Of a stretch of 64,000 nt of DNA, positions 12,101 to 27,880 are shown in pieces. Source of the DNA: Thuidium tamariscinum (taxonomy: Eukaryota > Streptophyta > Bryopsida > Hypnales > Thuidiaceae); assembly GCA_947034885.2 (NCBI GenBank), contig OX344751.2:15562001-15626000 (forward strand), read 5' to 3'. The notes under the pieces are model-generated. The model was given only the letters and a program-made list of their open reading frames with translations. It did not search any database and had not been told where the DNA came from. The position numbers were made by a program, and so were the translations under genes. Numbering within the stretch: position 1 is the first letter of the stretch; every line of letters starts with the position of its first letter.

Positions 12101-13573
12101 TCTTTAAAGATTAGAATAGGAAACATGACTTCATGACTTCCAACAACTAATTCACCACGTTTTCTATTGTTTAAATGACCACATCTTTTGGGTATTTTAC
12201 TTCCATCTTCTAAAAATTTCTATTATGAGACTAAAAATGTATTATTTGGAAACCATATAAACATAGTACAAATTCTTGAAGTTTTGATACTAAGATGGAT
12301 AACCCTCTATTAAAATCTCAAAATTTGACACATAAATTCCAAAACATATATGTATTAATTACTTTCATATTTATAACCAAGGTACACACTTAGTCAAAAT
12401 CAAGCTTATATTAGTCCTACTTACATTAATAGGAACCCCCTCCACAAAACGAAAGCTTACAATACAATAGATTGGAACCTATTGTAGCTAGTAGTAACTA
12501 AAGCACTATTATCATCACACTTTTAAATAAATTATATAATGAACCAAAGACTAATAATTATATAATATTCAACCAATAATTATACAATATTCAACATTAT
12601 GCAAGAGTGTTTTTTTTTACAAAAGTCATGCTAATTTCCAACTGAAAATAAGGTCTCCTTCACTTCGGATATGACTCCTTCCTTGAAGTGAGAAAGCTTC
12701 CCAAAGTTTATCAACAAAAGCAAGCTTGAGCCTTAATTTGTGGCATCGCTATGATTTTAGAAAGTTCTGTCATCCCTTTGGCAACCCAAGTAACTGCTGT
12801 CCACCATTTATAACCTCTGGTGACTTTGACAACATTTGTAATCTTTGTATGAATCTCTCTCTCTCTCTGTTTAGTTGAACTCAGCCTATTTGAACTCTTT
12901 GAAGTTCTTTTTTTTGACAAGAGGGCTGTCCCTGACCCTCTATAATAATAATAATAAAAAAAGGGGAAATTCTACTTTGAGAATTACCCACCTGGTGACC
13001 TTAAAAGTGAAAAAAAACACCTATTTTACCTTCAGAGATGCCAGACGAGTAGAATAATACAAGTGGCAAGCAGGTAGGGGATGAACAAAACTTGGTTTCC
13101 AAAACTATTTAATCCAGACCCCCGGAACAAAAGGACTGTTTTTTTTGCTTAGAATTCCGCTAATACTGTAGTCTCAACAAACATTTAACATAAGCTTAAG
13201 CTTAATCACTTCTTAATCACTTCTTCAGTGCAGTACCATGTCCATGGATGAACCGAGCCGTCTCCTCCGTGTACACATGGCGCTCTGCTGCTATGCTAGA
13301 CTCAAACAAACCCACCATCTCCAACCTCAGGCACACAACACTGTTTTGTTTTGTTTTGTTTTCCTTCTACTTTCTTCTCTTTCTGTTTTTTTTTTCCTCT
13401 TTTTTTTTCAATCTCTCTATCTACTACTGTATACGCATACTTCATCACAAAAGCCTAGCCTCACAGTCAGTCTGGATTGGAAAGAAAAAGCTTGGATACA
13501 TGGATTCCGATGCTCGAGCGAGAAGCAGGTTGCGCGAGCATCAGAATGAGGATTCAGACATGATTATTATGTT
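9131..13573. other. Long AT-rich intergenic tract with one degraded family H repeat
   Basis: No gene is supported across 4.4 kb. Around 9770-10290 is a degraded repeat (family H) with poly-A/T runs and GC-richer margins ('gacgtggcagtcgctcgac', 'gttcccaacgtttgg'). It resembles 20590-20770, 60195-60375 and 61730-61965. Minor items are a (TAA) run at 12943-12958 and short duplications (AAGCTT, CTTAATCACTT) at 13190-13225. The last 250 bases before the ACL5 stop are pyrimidine-rich on this strand and probably hold its 3' UTR. Confidence 0.4.
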
Positions 13574-17891
<4,318 letters not shown>

Positions 17892-19255
17892 CGTCGTCAA
17901 CGTGCTTGTCTGTCTGCCTGTTTGTCCTGTTCTGCCTCCGTAGTTCGCAGCCTGCGTGCCTACTTTGGTTTCTCCGTTCAGGAAGCCCGCTCGCAGTCGC
18001 CGTCTTGCATGCACAGTCGCTCTTTTTTCTTTTCAGGCGGCTCGCGGTTTGGGATCCATCCACCTCGCGCTGATTTGATCGATCTGCAACGCAGTTGAGA
18101 CCACACAACTGGCTGGTTACTTAACTTACAGTTCCTAAGCATGGACAAGCCGTGACTTCAAAGCTTAATTGCGACGGTCAGAACCATTGACTGCACCCCT
18201 AGAATGTCACCGCCAGCCTATGCAAGCCTGTGGAAGCAGCAAGAAGGAGAAGAAGAAGAAGCAAAAAATTGAGGGGATCGTTGCGCTGTAATAGTGAGTG
18301 TAGAAGTTTGGGGAGCGTGAAGATGAAGCCCAGGCTGTATTACTGGGCTGCTCCACGTGAACATCTCAATCAAGTGCCCAAAGCTCGACACCTCGCTTTC
18401 CCAGGACAGACTATCGTGGCCATGCAATGCGTGCGAGTGGTCCCTCAATTTTGTCAACAGCACCGGCATCAAGTCAAACCTTCGTTACCAGAAATTCCAA
18501 CAACAACTGAAGGCCCACGGACGTACTGAGCATCAGCGCCGGCACCAGCAGCGACGTAACGACCCCATGGAGTCCCGAGCATACACAAGAACGGACCACA
18601 GTCGGGATACCGCCGAATTCCATGAAATATATATAATCTCCGCCTAAACCCCAAACCCGTCAACCTATGCATGCATCGCCCGTTGCTTTCACTTCCAGCC
18701 CCTACAAATTAACCACCCTACAACAGCAGCTCTCTTCCAGCAATTCAATCTACCTCATTCTTCGTCTTCTTCATGCATCTCGCCCCCACCTCAACACAGA
18801 ATGGACTTCAAACACAAAATCCACACAATGCACTGCCAGCCAGAAAAAGTCTTCTAATAATAAAAACATTGAAAACAACCCAAACCACAACTAAAATTAA
18901 CTTACGGCCACCTTCGATCCGACTCCCACAGGCCAAGCTCGCATCCATGAATTCCAGCCACAAGCGCATACACGGAAAGTGTGAAGTGTGAGTATGTGTG
19001 CATCAATGATGCATCATTCTGCCCTGACTGTACTCACCTGCTCTGAAGGATCCGGAGACCGAAGGGGTTCGCAGAAGCGGAAGCTCGTTGCGCGCAGCCG
19101 AAGACGTGATCAATCAAGGTTTCCTCCACGGCAACCCACATACGTCTCGCACGTTTGCCAATTGCAGAGAGTCGGATCCTGAGCTAGCGTGGTGAAGCAT
19201 ACATGCACTCGTTGGTTGAGAAGAATTGCTGGAGAGCAAGCGCGCGTGCCATATA
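17892..19255 (-). promoter_or_regulatory. ACL5 leader with several upstream ATGs
   Basis: This is mixed-composition, non-repetitive DNA between the ACL5 start and a strong TATA box at 19256-19263. Reverse-strand upstream ATGs open short frames at 18108, 18472, 18672 and in-frame at 18014. If transcription begins near 19225, the leader would be about 1.3 kb, perhaps with an intron. A second TATA-like run (complement of 18627-18638) would give about 0.7 kb. Confidence 0.4.
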
Positions 19256-19263
19256 TATTTATA
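19256..19263 (-). promoter_or_regulatory. TATA box candidate for ACL5
   Basis: The reverse strand reads TATAAATA, followed by ATATGG. It is the best TATA consensus upstream of ACL5. Expression data would be needed to choose between it and the TATATATA run near 18630. Confidence 0.35.
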
Positions 19264-20300
19264 TTGCACAGTTGCACACCCCTCGGTCCGGGCTCGAGCA
19301 CCACGCCGAGAATTTATCAGGGTTTTTTTTCTGCTCCTCTTCTTCTCCTCTTTTTTGCAGTCTCTCTTCTGTTGCTTGCTTGCAGGCGAGTGTAGGGTGT
19401 ATGTTTTGGGGTGGAGTAGAATATACGTATGTGTCCCAGATACCGAGGTTGGTATGCTGTGCTATGCTGTGCTGTGGTTTGGTGGGGGTGGGGTGGGGGC
19501 CCAGCCGTTTGGCGTATCGTCGTGTCCAGAAAGGAATTCCGGTGGAATCTGGGAATCCGTCCTGCTGCAAGAACCAGCAACGAGATATGTTGAATCCGCG
19601 AGACGATGACTGATGACTAACGCCCGCCTACGAAGGTGGCCTACGACCACGACTACCGCTATCACTCCCGGCCCTCCCGGCTTTCCGATCCTTGGACATT
19701 TGGCTCCGTCAGCAGATTGAGAGCTTGCATTCGGTGTTTTAGAGTTTGGACGGAAGGACTCGTAGAACTATTCTATTCGAGGATGATGATGTCTGGTTGT
19801 CCTGCACCCCAAAACTTGGCTGCCTGCTTGCCTGCCTGCCTGCGTGCCTGCCTGCGTGGGCCTGAAGATTGCTGCCGCCCAGTTCTCTTCCTTCTGTTCT
19901 GCAGCCGTGCACTCTGCTCGGATCAGTCTCCCTGCAATCTCTGCCTCCCTGCAGCCCGCCCACAGCATGGGACTCCCAAGTCCCTTCTCAGCTGAGGTAG
20001 GAGGCTCACGAATCACGTCCACGTAAAGGAGAAGAGACGTCTGTGGAGAAACCAGTGCGCCCAAACATATTGAAATTCCTTTTTCTCTGCAATGGAAACG
20101 GTCCATGTGTTTCGAAAACAAAAACAAAAAACAAAACAAAACCAAAAAACATGTGGAAATTGTTTTGCCAGAGACAAAAAAAAATGAGAAAGCAGTAATT
20201 GGCAATTTTTTTCTGTGACTTTTGACTCAAATTGAATTGAATGCAATATTCCAAAGTGGCATGTGTGTGCCATGTAGGTCGCTATTTCTACTCATAGGCT
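19264..20300. other. Mixed-composition upstream DNA with simple repeats
   Basis: No supported gene. Overlapping open frames on several strands at 19200-20000 look like chance frames in GC-richer DNA. Simple repeats include a (CCTG/GCCT) run at 19820-19858 and an A-rich CAAAA run at 20116-20150. It may be distal promoter of ACL5. Confidence 0.4.
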
Positions 20301-20307
20301 AAGGTAG

Positions 20308-20770
20308 GAGTTTCTAAATGGAGGCCATTAAACCCCTTCCACGAAGTGGGACCAGGGGGCTGGATTTACTCCAGGGGTAAACACTGAAATTTTATTTTTT
20401 GCACAAATTTATTTTTGCAAATTCTGAATTCATGACCCCAAATTAGGTAGGTCGGGTCAAGAACATATCCAAAAACACAGCCCAAAATAGGAGGCTTTTT
20501 TACCTTTATCTTTTGGACATTAGGTGAAGTTTGAGAGCTCTAGAGGGCCATTTCGGGTTTGTTCTCGAAACGGTTCACAATATTGCTAGCCATTGTCAAG
20601 CTAGCATTAACCAAAAAAAACAAGGGGCTTGAAATATGAAAAAACTTCAAAAAAAACTTCAATTTTTTTTAATAATGTGGCAATCTCTTGACCACGTAGG
20701 ATTCTTGTTCCCGCAATCCGAGAACCCGTAGTCTTCTAATGCCTTCAAAACTCTTCTAATGTAACATGAG
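20308..20770. mobile_element. Degraded family G copy followed by a family H copy
   Basis: 20340-20530 shares 'ggctggatttactcc', 'ggggtaaacactgaaatttta' and 'gaattcatgaccccaaatta' with 27910-28100. From about 20540 the text changes to family H words: 'gtggcaatctcttgaccacg' and 'gtagtcttctaatgcc', as at 60195-60375. Ends are unclear and it is non-coding. Confidence 0.4.
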
Positions 20771-20784
20771 TTTTACCTTGTTGG

Positions 20785-21000
20785 TTTCACTTTGTAGGAC
20801 GGATTTAACATCCTCCTTCATATATTGCTCATCTAAGAGCTAAAACTAAATTTTGTAGAGGTGACACTTTTTGAAATGTTTTATTGAGTAAATTTTTCTT
20901 CAAAGACAAGTGGAATTGGCATCTAATTCAAGTTGTTTCTTGTTTTTTGGAGCTATGTAGAATTATTTATGAACTTTTGAAGTTGAAATAGAATAGGGCT
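20785..21000. mobile_element. Fragment of family I element
   Basis: The sequence 'agtaaatttttcttcaaagacaag', 'ttcaagttgtttc' and 'ttgaagttgaaatagaataggg' matches 29145-29270 of the complete copy I1. It stops at 21000, where element D1 begins with TTAA. Confidence 0.5.
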
Positions 21001-22389
21001 TTAACCCCTAAAGCCCTTAACAACGTTTTTTGAGATTATAAAAAATTTCGCCAGCTCACTACGAATGGAGATTTTATTTTATTTTCTTTGAAATTTTGAT
21101 ACAATGTGTGACCAAGGAGTAGCTTTAAGGCCCAACAATTTTCATAACTTTTGACTTCACAATTAAAAAGGTATGGTAGGATATGTTGTTTTCTTTACTC
21201 AGTAGGTAGCCTGAGCAGCTGAAAAAACTTCTTCAAAAAAACTTTTTTTTTAAAGTGAAATTTCAAATAGATTCTTTAGGTTTATACAGGCATGGGAAGC
21301 TTTGAATCATTCCATTTGGATTAATGAGTCAAAAGTTATGAGGTTTTTTAGTTTGCGGGTAGGTATGGAGTCAAATGCTAAATTCTAAAATATTCATTTT
21401 GTGAGATGAAGATATTGTAGATTACGAATACAATATTTGGATTAAAAAAATTTAATACGAAGTTTTTTCAATTTTTATTCTCAATTATTAAAGTTTATTT
21501 TTGAAACTTTTATTAAATGTATAGCACCTAAGTGCCCAACCTGCTATCAAAGTGGGGTACTTCAAGTTGACATGGTAGGTAGAAGAGTCAATTTTGGATT
21601 GAACTAAGGGACTATAACTTCACTAATTTAAAGAGAAGTTGAAGAAACATTATGATACCCAACTATCAAGGCTAGCATTTCATGTCAAATAATAAATTAA
21701 AGTCAAGAGAAGTGGGTTTGCATTCACTTTTAGAATAATTTTCAATTATTTGTTTTTGTTTCTTGTAGAATTCAAATTTCATGAATTAATTCACTTTTAT
21801 TCTATATATCTTTATAAGCCACTTAATATTTGATTTGTGAAGAGAAGCAAAGTACTTTATAGAAGTAGCTATGTAGGAGGTGCACAACAATCCATGTATA
21901 ATATGAAAATTAAGACATGAAATAATTCAAAAGCTCAAAGTCAAGTTAAAATAATACAATAGTTATTTTTACATTTTTACTTTAGACCTTTAGAACTTTC
22001 TATTAGAGACTCAAAATTACAAATAAAGTTTTGTTGGTTAAAATCAACTCAATTTTCCACATTTACAAAAAATTAGATTTACAATGTTCAATTGAGGTTT
22101 GAAGTTCTCACTAATGAAAACAATGCAAATTTCATTGTAAGAAGGACCTTTTCACCCCCTCCTTCTCCCAACATATCACCATACAAAAATATCTTGAGAT
22201 TTTGATGGTGCATGTTATACTATAATTAAAAGAAAACAGAAACTTTTAATTTTTGACATCAAATGACTTATATTTCACCATTTGGTCCATTATTTGATAT
22301 TTAGGAAGTTATAGTCCATTACTTCATTTGATTTCAACCCCTAATAAGAATAATTTCCAAAACTATTCATTTTTTAGGGGTTTTTTTAA
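21001..22389 (-). mobile_element. Family D TTAA-type element (D1)
   Basis: It begins TTAA-CCCCTAAAGCCC. The interior 'ctcactacgaatggagat' and 'tgtgaccaaggagta' matches D3 at 35270-35330. The right end is ...TTTTTTAGGGG followed by a T run into TTAA. It is longer than D2/D3 and may itself contain another insertion. Non-coding. Confidence 0.55.
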
Positions 22390-23311
22390 CCCCTAAATTA
22401 CCAAGGCATTTTCTAGCTCTGAAACCACTGAAAACTGCCATTTCCGCTGCAATCACTCAAGAAACCTAAAACTTTTTTCTTAGAATCTAACCGTAGGATC
22501 TTGTACTTCACTTGTCTCAAATCATGTGGTAAGAATTTCATGAAGTTTGACCGTATGGATTGGAAGATATTAGCATTTGAAGTTGAAAAAAAAGTTTTTT
22601 TCAACTGCAACCTATAATTTCAGGTGACTTTGACGGCCATTTGTAGATTTTTTTTGCACTACACACCATAAGGTTAAAATTTTTTATTTTCAACATTTGA
22701 GTTGAGAGTTGGGGAAAAAACATTTCAGAATGTCAAAACTTGATTTTCACATATAAATAAATTGTTAAGTAGAAGTAGGTCCAAAGTTGAAGAAAATACT
22801 AAATTGTTAATAGCCCTTAGATGGAATTAAAAAATTATAATACCAATGGTGATATTTTTCTTGAAAAAAAACTTAAACTTGTCAAAAAAAATTTGAAAAA
22901 AATTGAAAATTGCATTAAAAAATGAATTCTATAAGTTGTTTTTTGAAGAAGCTGCTTAGATTGCCCGAAAAACAAGATTGTCCATAACTTTTTCATTATT
23001 AGTCCAAATAGGATGAATCAAAGCTTCAAATATAGACAAAAACATAATCTTTCAGAAAAAATATTGAAAAAAAAATATTTCATTTTTTTGTGGTTTTTTT
23101 ATCTGCCCACCGAACTGCTTTTTTGACTTCGGATGGCAAAACTTCTACTCCCATGCACCGATTGAAAAAAAAAGTTATATTTTTAGAAAGCTGATGTGAT
23201 TTCCTATCTTCAAAAAAAAGTTTCAAAAAATCAGGTCTAAATTTCAGGTCACACAAGCCTGCCCGAAATCCCAAGTATCCCCCAAGGGGACTTTGGGACT
23301 TTAGGGGTTAA
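22386..23311 (+). mobile_element. Family A TTAA-flanked element, copy A1 (926 bp)
   Basis: The ends are TTAA-CCCCTAAATTACC and (reverse complement) TTAA-CCCCTAAAGTCCC. It is nearly identical along its whole length to 29691-30621 (A2). It is non-coding; the open frame on the reverse strand is also present in A2 simply because the DNA is repeated. Confidence 0.8.
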
Positions 23312-23536
23312 TTAAATTTTTGCCAACCCTAATTATAGCCAAGTATTGCATTACCAAATGGCTATTTGGCAATCATATTCCCTCTCCAACATCTACAATG
23401 GGTACATCCAAAAGCACAGGTGGCCTTAAAGTGCCATCTACACAATATGTACATTTCTAAAATAAGTTATGTATATAGCCTGTAGATGGCAATTTCAGAA
23501 ACAAATTTTGATCCTTAATAACTTTTGCATACTGTA
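23312..23536. other. Short AT-rich stretch, nothing recognised
   Basis: Between A1 and F1. It contains 'aagtattgcattaccaaatgg' and no inverted repeat or gene. Confidence 0.3.
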
Positions 23537-24150
23537 TAGGAGAGGGCTCTAAAACCGAGTGGGCATTTTCAACCATTTAGTAGGGGCTTTGAAATGGACA
23601 TGTGAACTTTCGGAAAAAAAAACTTTGGATTAATCTGGATTACAATGGAGCTTGATGAGTTCTGTTTTAACTTCCTCAATCAATGGTTTAAGAACCACAA
23701 TTGGTTCATTCTTAACTAAGTGGCTAGGTGTCTACTAATATAATTCAAATTAGAATCCGTTGTTCAACTACCTTCTTACAAGTATTAAAAAATCTGAAAT
23801 AATGATTAAATCAAGCATTCATTTCAGATTTTGAAAGGGACACTTTTAGAAACCATTTCAATTACTTTGCACATGTTGCAATGCTAGTTTTGGAACAAGG
23901 ACTGATTTTTTTTCAAACTATGCATGGATGGGTTTCCAAGGGCCTATGATCACATATAGGGACCTATAACAGACCGTGTTTGAAAATTCATAACTAATTC
24001 AATAATGCTTCAAAAAATATGAAACGACTTCTGTTAGATTCCTCATCTATTTCTCTATTACTAAAAAGAAACTAAAAATATTTCCATATCAGGAGATATA
24101 CAAAAAAGGAACATCAGTGCTTAGATGCTCGCTTTTTGAGCCTCTTACCT
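23537..24150 (+). mobile_element. Family F TA-flanked element (F1)
   Basis: The ends are TAGGAGAGGGCTC and GAGCCTCTTACCT, flanked by TA (23535-23536, 24151-24152). The interior 'gtgtttgaaaattcataact' and 'ctgttagattcctcatctat' recurs at 38801-39410 and, reversed, at 49074-49686. It is non-coding. The ends are shared with family I, suggesting the same mobilising enzyme. Confidence 0.65.
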
Positions 24151-24542
24151 TATTCAAATGCTGTGTTCTTTGGTGTGTTGAAACGTGCTTTCACTTGCCA
24201 ACAAGACTAAATGAATATCTAAACAGCCTAATGATAGTGACTATGCACAGTAGCAATTAGTGGTGCTTTGGGGTGTACCCGCCTTATTACATGCCATGAA
24301 TCTGAGTTGAATTGCATGGTCCAGATCCAATGAGGGACTCTGCTAACTTGATTTCATGACAGAGCCATCCCCTATTGGCCCTTGGCTTCTTCCTCCCAAC
24401 TAAACAGTCATACAGGCACCAACCCAGCCCGTACAGCCAGGCCCCCATCAAATCCATGCAGGGGGGCTCCATTGGAGCTTCTCCATGCTTCCAGTCAGGA
24501 GTCCGCCAAAGCATTAACCATGCATGAAGAGTGATTTTTTTT
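24151..24542. other. Mixed DNA between elements, no gene supported
   Basis: A GC-richer stretch from 24290 to 24510 gives an open frame on the reverse strand (HGEAPMEPPCMDLMGAW). It has no family resemblance and runs into element A4 sequence. It is probably a repeat fragment, not a gene. Confidence 0.3.
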
Positions 24543-26436
24543 TTAACCCCTAAAGGATCGAGCCCTGTTTTTTGCCAAAAAACATTGAAAACTGCCATTT
24601 TCATAGCAAAGAGTAAAAAAACATTTAAATTGCTTTTTTTTTCACATTTAACCCCTAAAGGACTAAAGTCCAAATAGGTTCTAAAGCGTCATTCCATTTG
24701 AAGAGTCATAGATCAAAATATCACTTAGTTATTAAGATCTTAACCATATAATCTTTTAGTAAACATGTTGTAGATGATGTGTATCAAATTTGGAGTCATT
24801 TGACCGCATAGATTTAAAGATTATAATGTTTTAGTGCTAAAAATGAATGCTGAAATTTCCATAAAAACACATTTGGAGGTGAAATTTGATTTCTAAATCT
24901 ACTCAAATGAAAAAACTTTATACTATAGAATGATTCAAAATTAATAAACAAACACATTGGTAAAAAAAATTCATTGAATTGACTCATTGTGGTTATAAAT
25001 TGGCTTTGAAATACCTTGAAAAGAGCAAGAAAAACTGCAAAATACACATCTATGGTTGAAACTCCTTCTACTAGAATGCTTCTCAGTCACTCATAACTTC
25101 TTTGATTGACATAAAATTTTAGCCACACAAACTAGACTATTATGCGCAACTTTCCCAACATAAATGATTGAAAATGGACTTTGTATGAAGAAGATACAAG
25201 TCGCCGAAGTTTATTGTTCTCTAAAAAAGGTAGGGATTTGAACTTCGAATTGCTCCCAAAAATTCAAAAAAACTTGGATTGACATTAAATTTTTACCACA
25301 ATAACTAAACTTCAAGGGGAAGAAAACCCAACAAATTTTATTGAATTTGGACCTTGGATGAAAGAGATACAAGCCCCCAAAGTTGCAGCCCTAAAATGCA
25401 GTTTGTGAACTCAATTAGAACCTGCAAACTTTGATTGGCTGCTAAAAACTTATTATGTTGTGGATTGATCTGAAAATTTTACCACACAAACTAGAAGACA
25501 AGGCGCAACTTTCCCAACAATTTTTATCAAATTTGGACCTTGGTTGCAAAAGTTACAACGCTTTGAAGTTACAGCATTTCAAGAGGGTATGAAAAACGTC
25601 CGCTGTGACGTTCAGGGGTTAACCATAGGACCTTACACCTTACTAGTATAAAGAAGTGTGGAAAAAATTTCAAAATTTTTTACTTCATAGATTGAAAGAT
25701 TTTTGCGTTTAAAGTGAAAAAAACAAGTTTTTCAGCACATTGCAGGACTGGATTTTTTGACTTTGAACATTTTTAACTTAAAAATTTTGCACTATAGAGT
25801 TTTGAGCTTTAAATCTTTATAGTGTAGAATTGAGTTGAGAATCTAGGGGAAAAAAAGAATTTCAAAAAAATTTAATTTTTATACTTAAAGAAATTGTTAA
25901 GTAGAATTAGATATGAGATAGAAGGAAAATCTAAAATACTAATATCTTTTAGATGGAATTAAAATGCACTAATCCTAACGGCAAGATTATTCTAGCAAGT
26001 AAACTAAACCATGAAAAAAAATTGAAAAATTGCAGAAATTGGATTAAAAAATAAATCGTACAAGTTATTTTTTTCAAGAAGATGCTCTAACTACCCGAAA
26101 AACAAGAATGTCCATAACTTTCTCATAACAAATCCAAATGAAATGAATCAAAGCTTTCTAGATAGACAAAAATTTAATATATAAAAAAAAATTCAATTTT
26201 TTTTTTCAAAGTTTTCTTTTCTGTCCGAACTGCCACCCATCCCTTGTTTTGAGCTTATTTGGGCATAGCTTTTGTTCCTAGCCACCGATTGAAAATAAAT
26301 TATATCCCTACGAAGATATTCAGTTTTTCTATCTCCAAAAAAAAAGTTTCAAAAAATCAGGACAAAAATTCAGCCCTTAGGTGCCTGCCTGAAATTTGAT
26401 TTTCCCCCTAAAGGGACAATGGTCCTTTAGAGGTAA
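24543..26436 (+). mobile_element. Family A element A4, split by element E1
   Basis: The left part, 24543-24651, starts TTAA-CCCCTAAAGGATC and reads 'cattgaaaactgccattttc' as in A1/A2. The right part, 25619-26436, starts TTAACCATAGGACCTT, equivalent to 'taaccgtaggatcttgtact' in A2, and ends ...GGTCCTTTAGAGGTAA. The parts flank E1, so A4 is the older host element. Its own right end has lost the last TTAA (AGGTAA). Confidence 0.7.
24648..25622 (+). mobile_element. Family E TTAA-flanked element (E1), nested in A4
   Basis: TTAA lies at 24648-24651 and 25619-25622. Ends are CCCCTAAAGGAC and (reverse complement) CCCCTGAACGTC. The interior holds three tandem-like units about 185 bp apart near 25095, 25275 and 25465 (motif 'attgacataaaattttagccaca... 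caactttcccaaca'). The other copy, E2 at 44682-45634, is reversed. Non-coding. Confidence 0.75.
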
Positions 26437-27237
26437 AAGTCTATTTGTTACTTTTTATTTATTTTTGTTTTTGAAAACAAGCCCTGGGTTACTTCTTCAA
26501 TCTTTATGTGATATTGGGGTGATACTTGGTGATATCTATATCAAAATAAGGTGATATCCAGGTATAAATTTGGTTCCTGGTCTGAAAAAAAACACCCATG
26601 AATTTGGCAATCTAGGCCCCCCCCCCAAGTGAAAATTTCCTTTACAAAAAAATCCCGCCTTCGTCTCTTGGTAGTACTGTAGATAATTGTCGGAAGATCG
26701 TGCGTAAAAGACATCGAAGTCAGGGCCCCAACTTGAAAACCACTGGCTAAGCAATTGCCGATGAGAACTCCAGGGACTCTCTCTGTTGGCTGCCAGCACC
26801 CAGAAAGGCTACTCCTGGGAGTCCTCCGTCTCCTTTCCCTCTCCCTGGGACTTCGTGTTGGCCCATCACGGGGATCCACCTGTGGGGTACCTGCAATCTC
26901 TTCACATGCCTCGCCCTTGGATAGGCTCCAGCCGGGGCCCATCTGGGGAACCCCGAGGCCCTGCCCCGCCTCCAAGAACTGGATTCCCTTCCCTGGCCGT
27001 CCTTCAAACATCATGATGGGAAGGGATCACTCCAACGTCCAAACATTCCAAATAATAAGCCACCAGGGTGTCCCGCTGTCATATATAATTTAACATACCC
27101 ACCCATTAAAATATGTAGGATTGTATGAGAAATGGCATGGTAAAAAATATGGCTACTTGAACAGTACCCCAACCTCGTGTTGATCCATTTCATTTGTGCC
27201 AAACAAAACAAACAGAACAAAAAACAAACTTGTGGTG
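26437..27237. other. GC-rich patch in AT-rich DNA, origin unknown
   Basis: 26740-27010 is strikingly GC-rich. A reverse-strand frame from 27014 to 26541 (157 codons) reads through it, and other long frames overlap it on both strands, as expected for GC-rich DNA without stops. No motif was recognised. It could be a captured gene fragment. Confidence 0.3.
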
Positions 27238-27460
27238 ATCAGCAGGGGGATTAGTTCATTTACCGTACATGTGGGTCAGGTTTGTAAATAACTTGGAAAA
27301 TTTTGGAAGGTGTTGAAATCTAAAAAATTACTTACAGCTATTTTAAGAAATTCATGATAAGAAACTAATTTTCAGCCCTCATGAGGGTGTCAAAGTTGGC
27401 AGCATTCAACTGGGCAAACTCAAAAATGCCATTTTGACTGGTACCCTCCTGTACTGTACT
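27238..27460 (-). mobile_element. Fragment related to foldback L1
   Basis: 'ttttcagccctcatgagggtgtcaa' and 'gtcaaagttggcag' match the subunits of the foldback at 5494-6481 ('cagcccttgggagggcgtcaa'). Only about one subunit is left. Confidence 0.4.
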
Positions 27461-27880
27461 CCGTGTACAACCCCCGCCCATTGAAGGAATGGGGGCCTAT
27501 CATGCAAGTAACGTAATCCCCATCTCCTGCCTCTCGGCCATGCTTATCTAGTCCATTACGGAACAGCGTGTGTGTGGAAAGCCAAAAAATGTCCACTAGT
27601 CACGCCACTTGTACAAGTCCAAAGGAGCTTGCATTGATCCGAAGAAAGCTCATCATTGTTTTGGTCCCGCGTGCTCAGCGCAGCCCTAATGTAATTGGGC
27701 TGTGTGTCCGAGTTGGGTTTTGTTTTTTCCTTTGCATTTGATTCCACCAATTGTGCCACCCAAAAAAAACACCAAAAAACCCAATCATCATTTGAGTGGC
27801 TGTTTTTTTTACAAAAAATTGGAAATATGGCAAGACAAAGGTACACACGGGCTTCATTCACTGCAAGGTAGGCCGCTCTC
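27461..27880. other. Mixed DNA, nothing recognised
   Basis: Non-repetitive by eye, with GC-richer portions at 27460-27560 and 27600-27720. Short open frames exist on both strands, but none has recognisable motifs. Confidence 0.3.

Noticed and set aside
17892..18014. Longer ACL5 start at the upstream in-frame ATG 18014
   Set aside because: Poor initiation context (T at -3, C at +4) and an unconserved Arg/Gly-rich leader; ATG 17891 has A at -3 and G at +4 and gives family length.
19203..20273. Cluster of overlapping open frames on several strands
   Set aside because: Mutually overlapping frames in GC-richer DNA, some made of homopolymer or (CCTG) repeats; no motifs.
22413..22610. Reverse-strand frame conserved between A1 and A2 (also 29703-29969)
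   Set aside because: Conserved only because the DNA copies are almost identical; it is not kept in A3 or A4.
26541..27014. 157-codon reverse-strand frame
   Set aside because: Several overlapping frames on both strands span the same GC-rich patch and none has a recognisable domain; likely chance.
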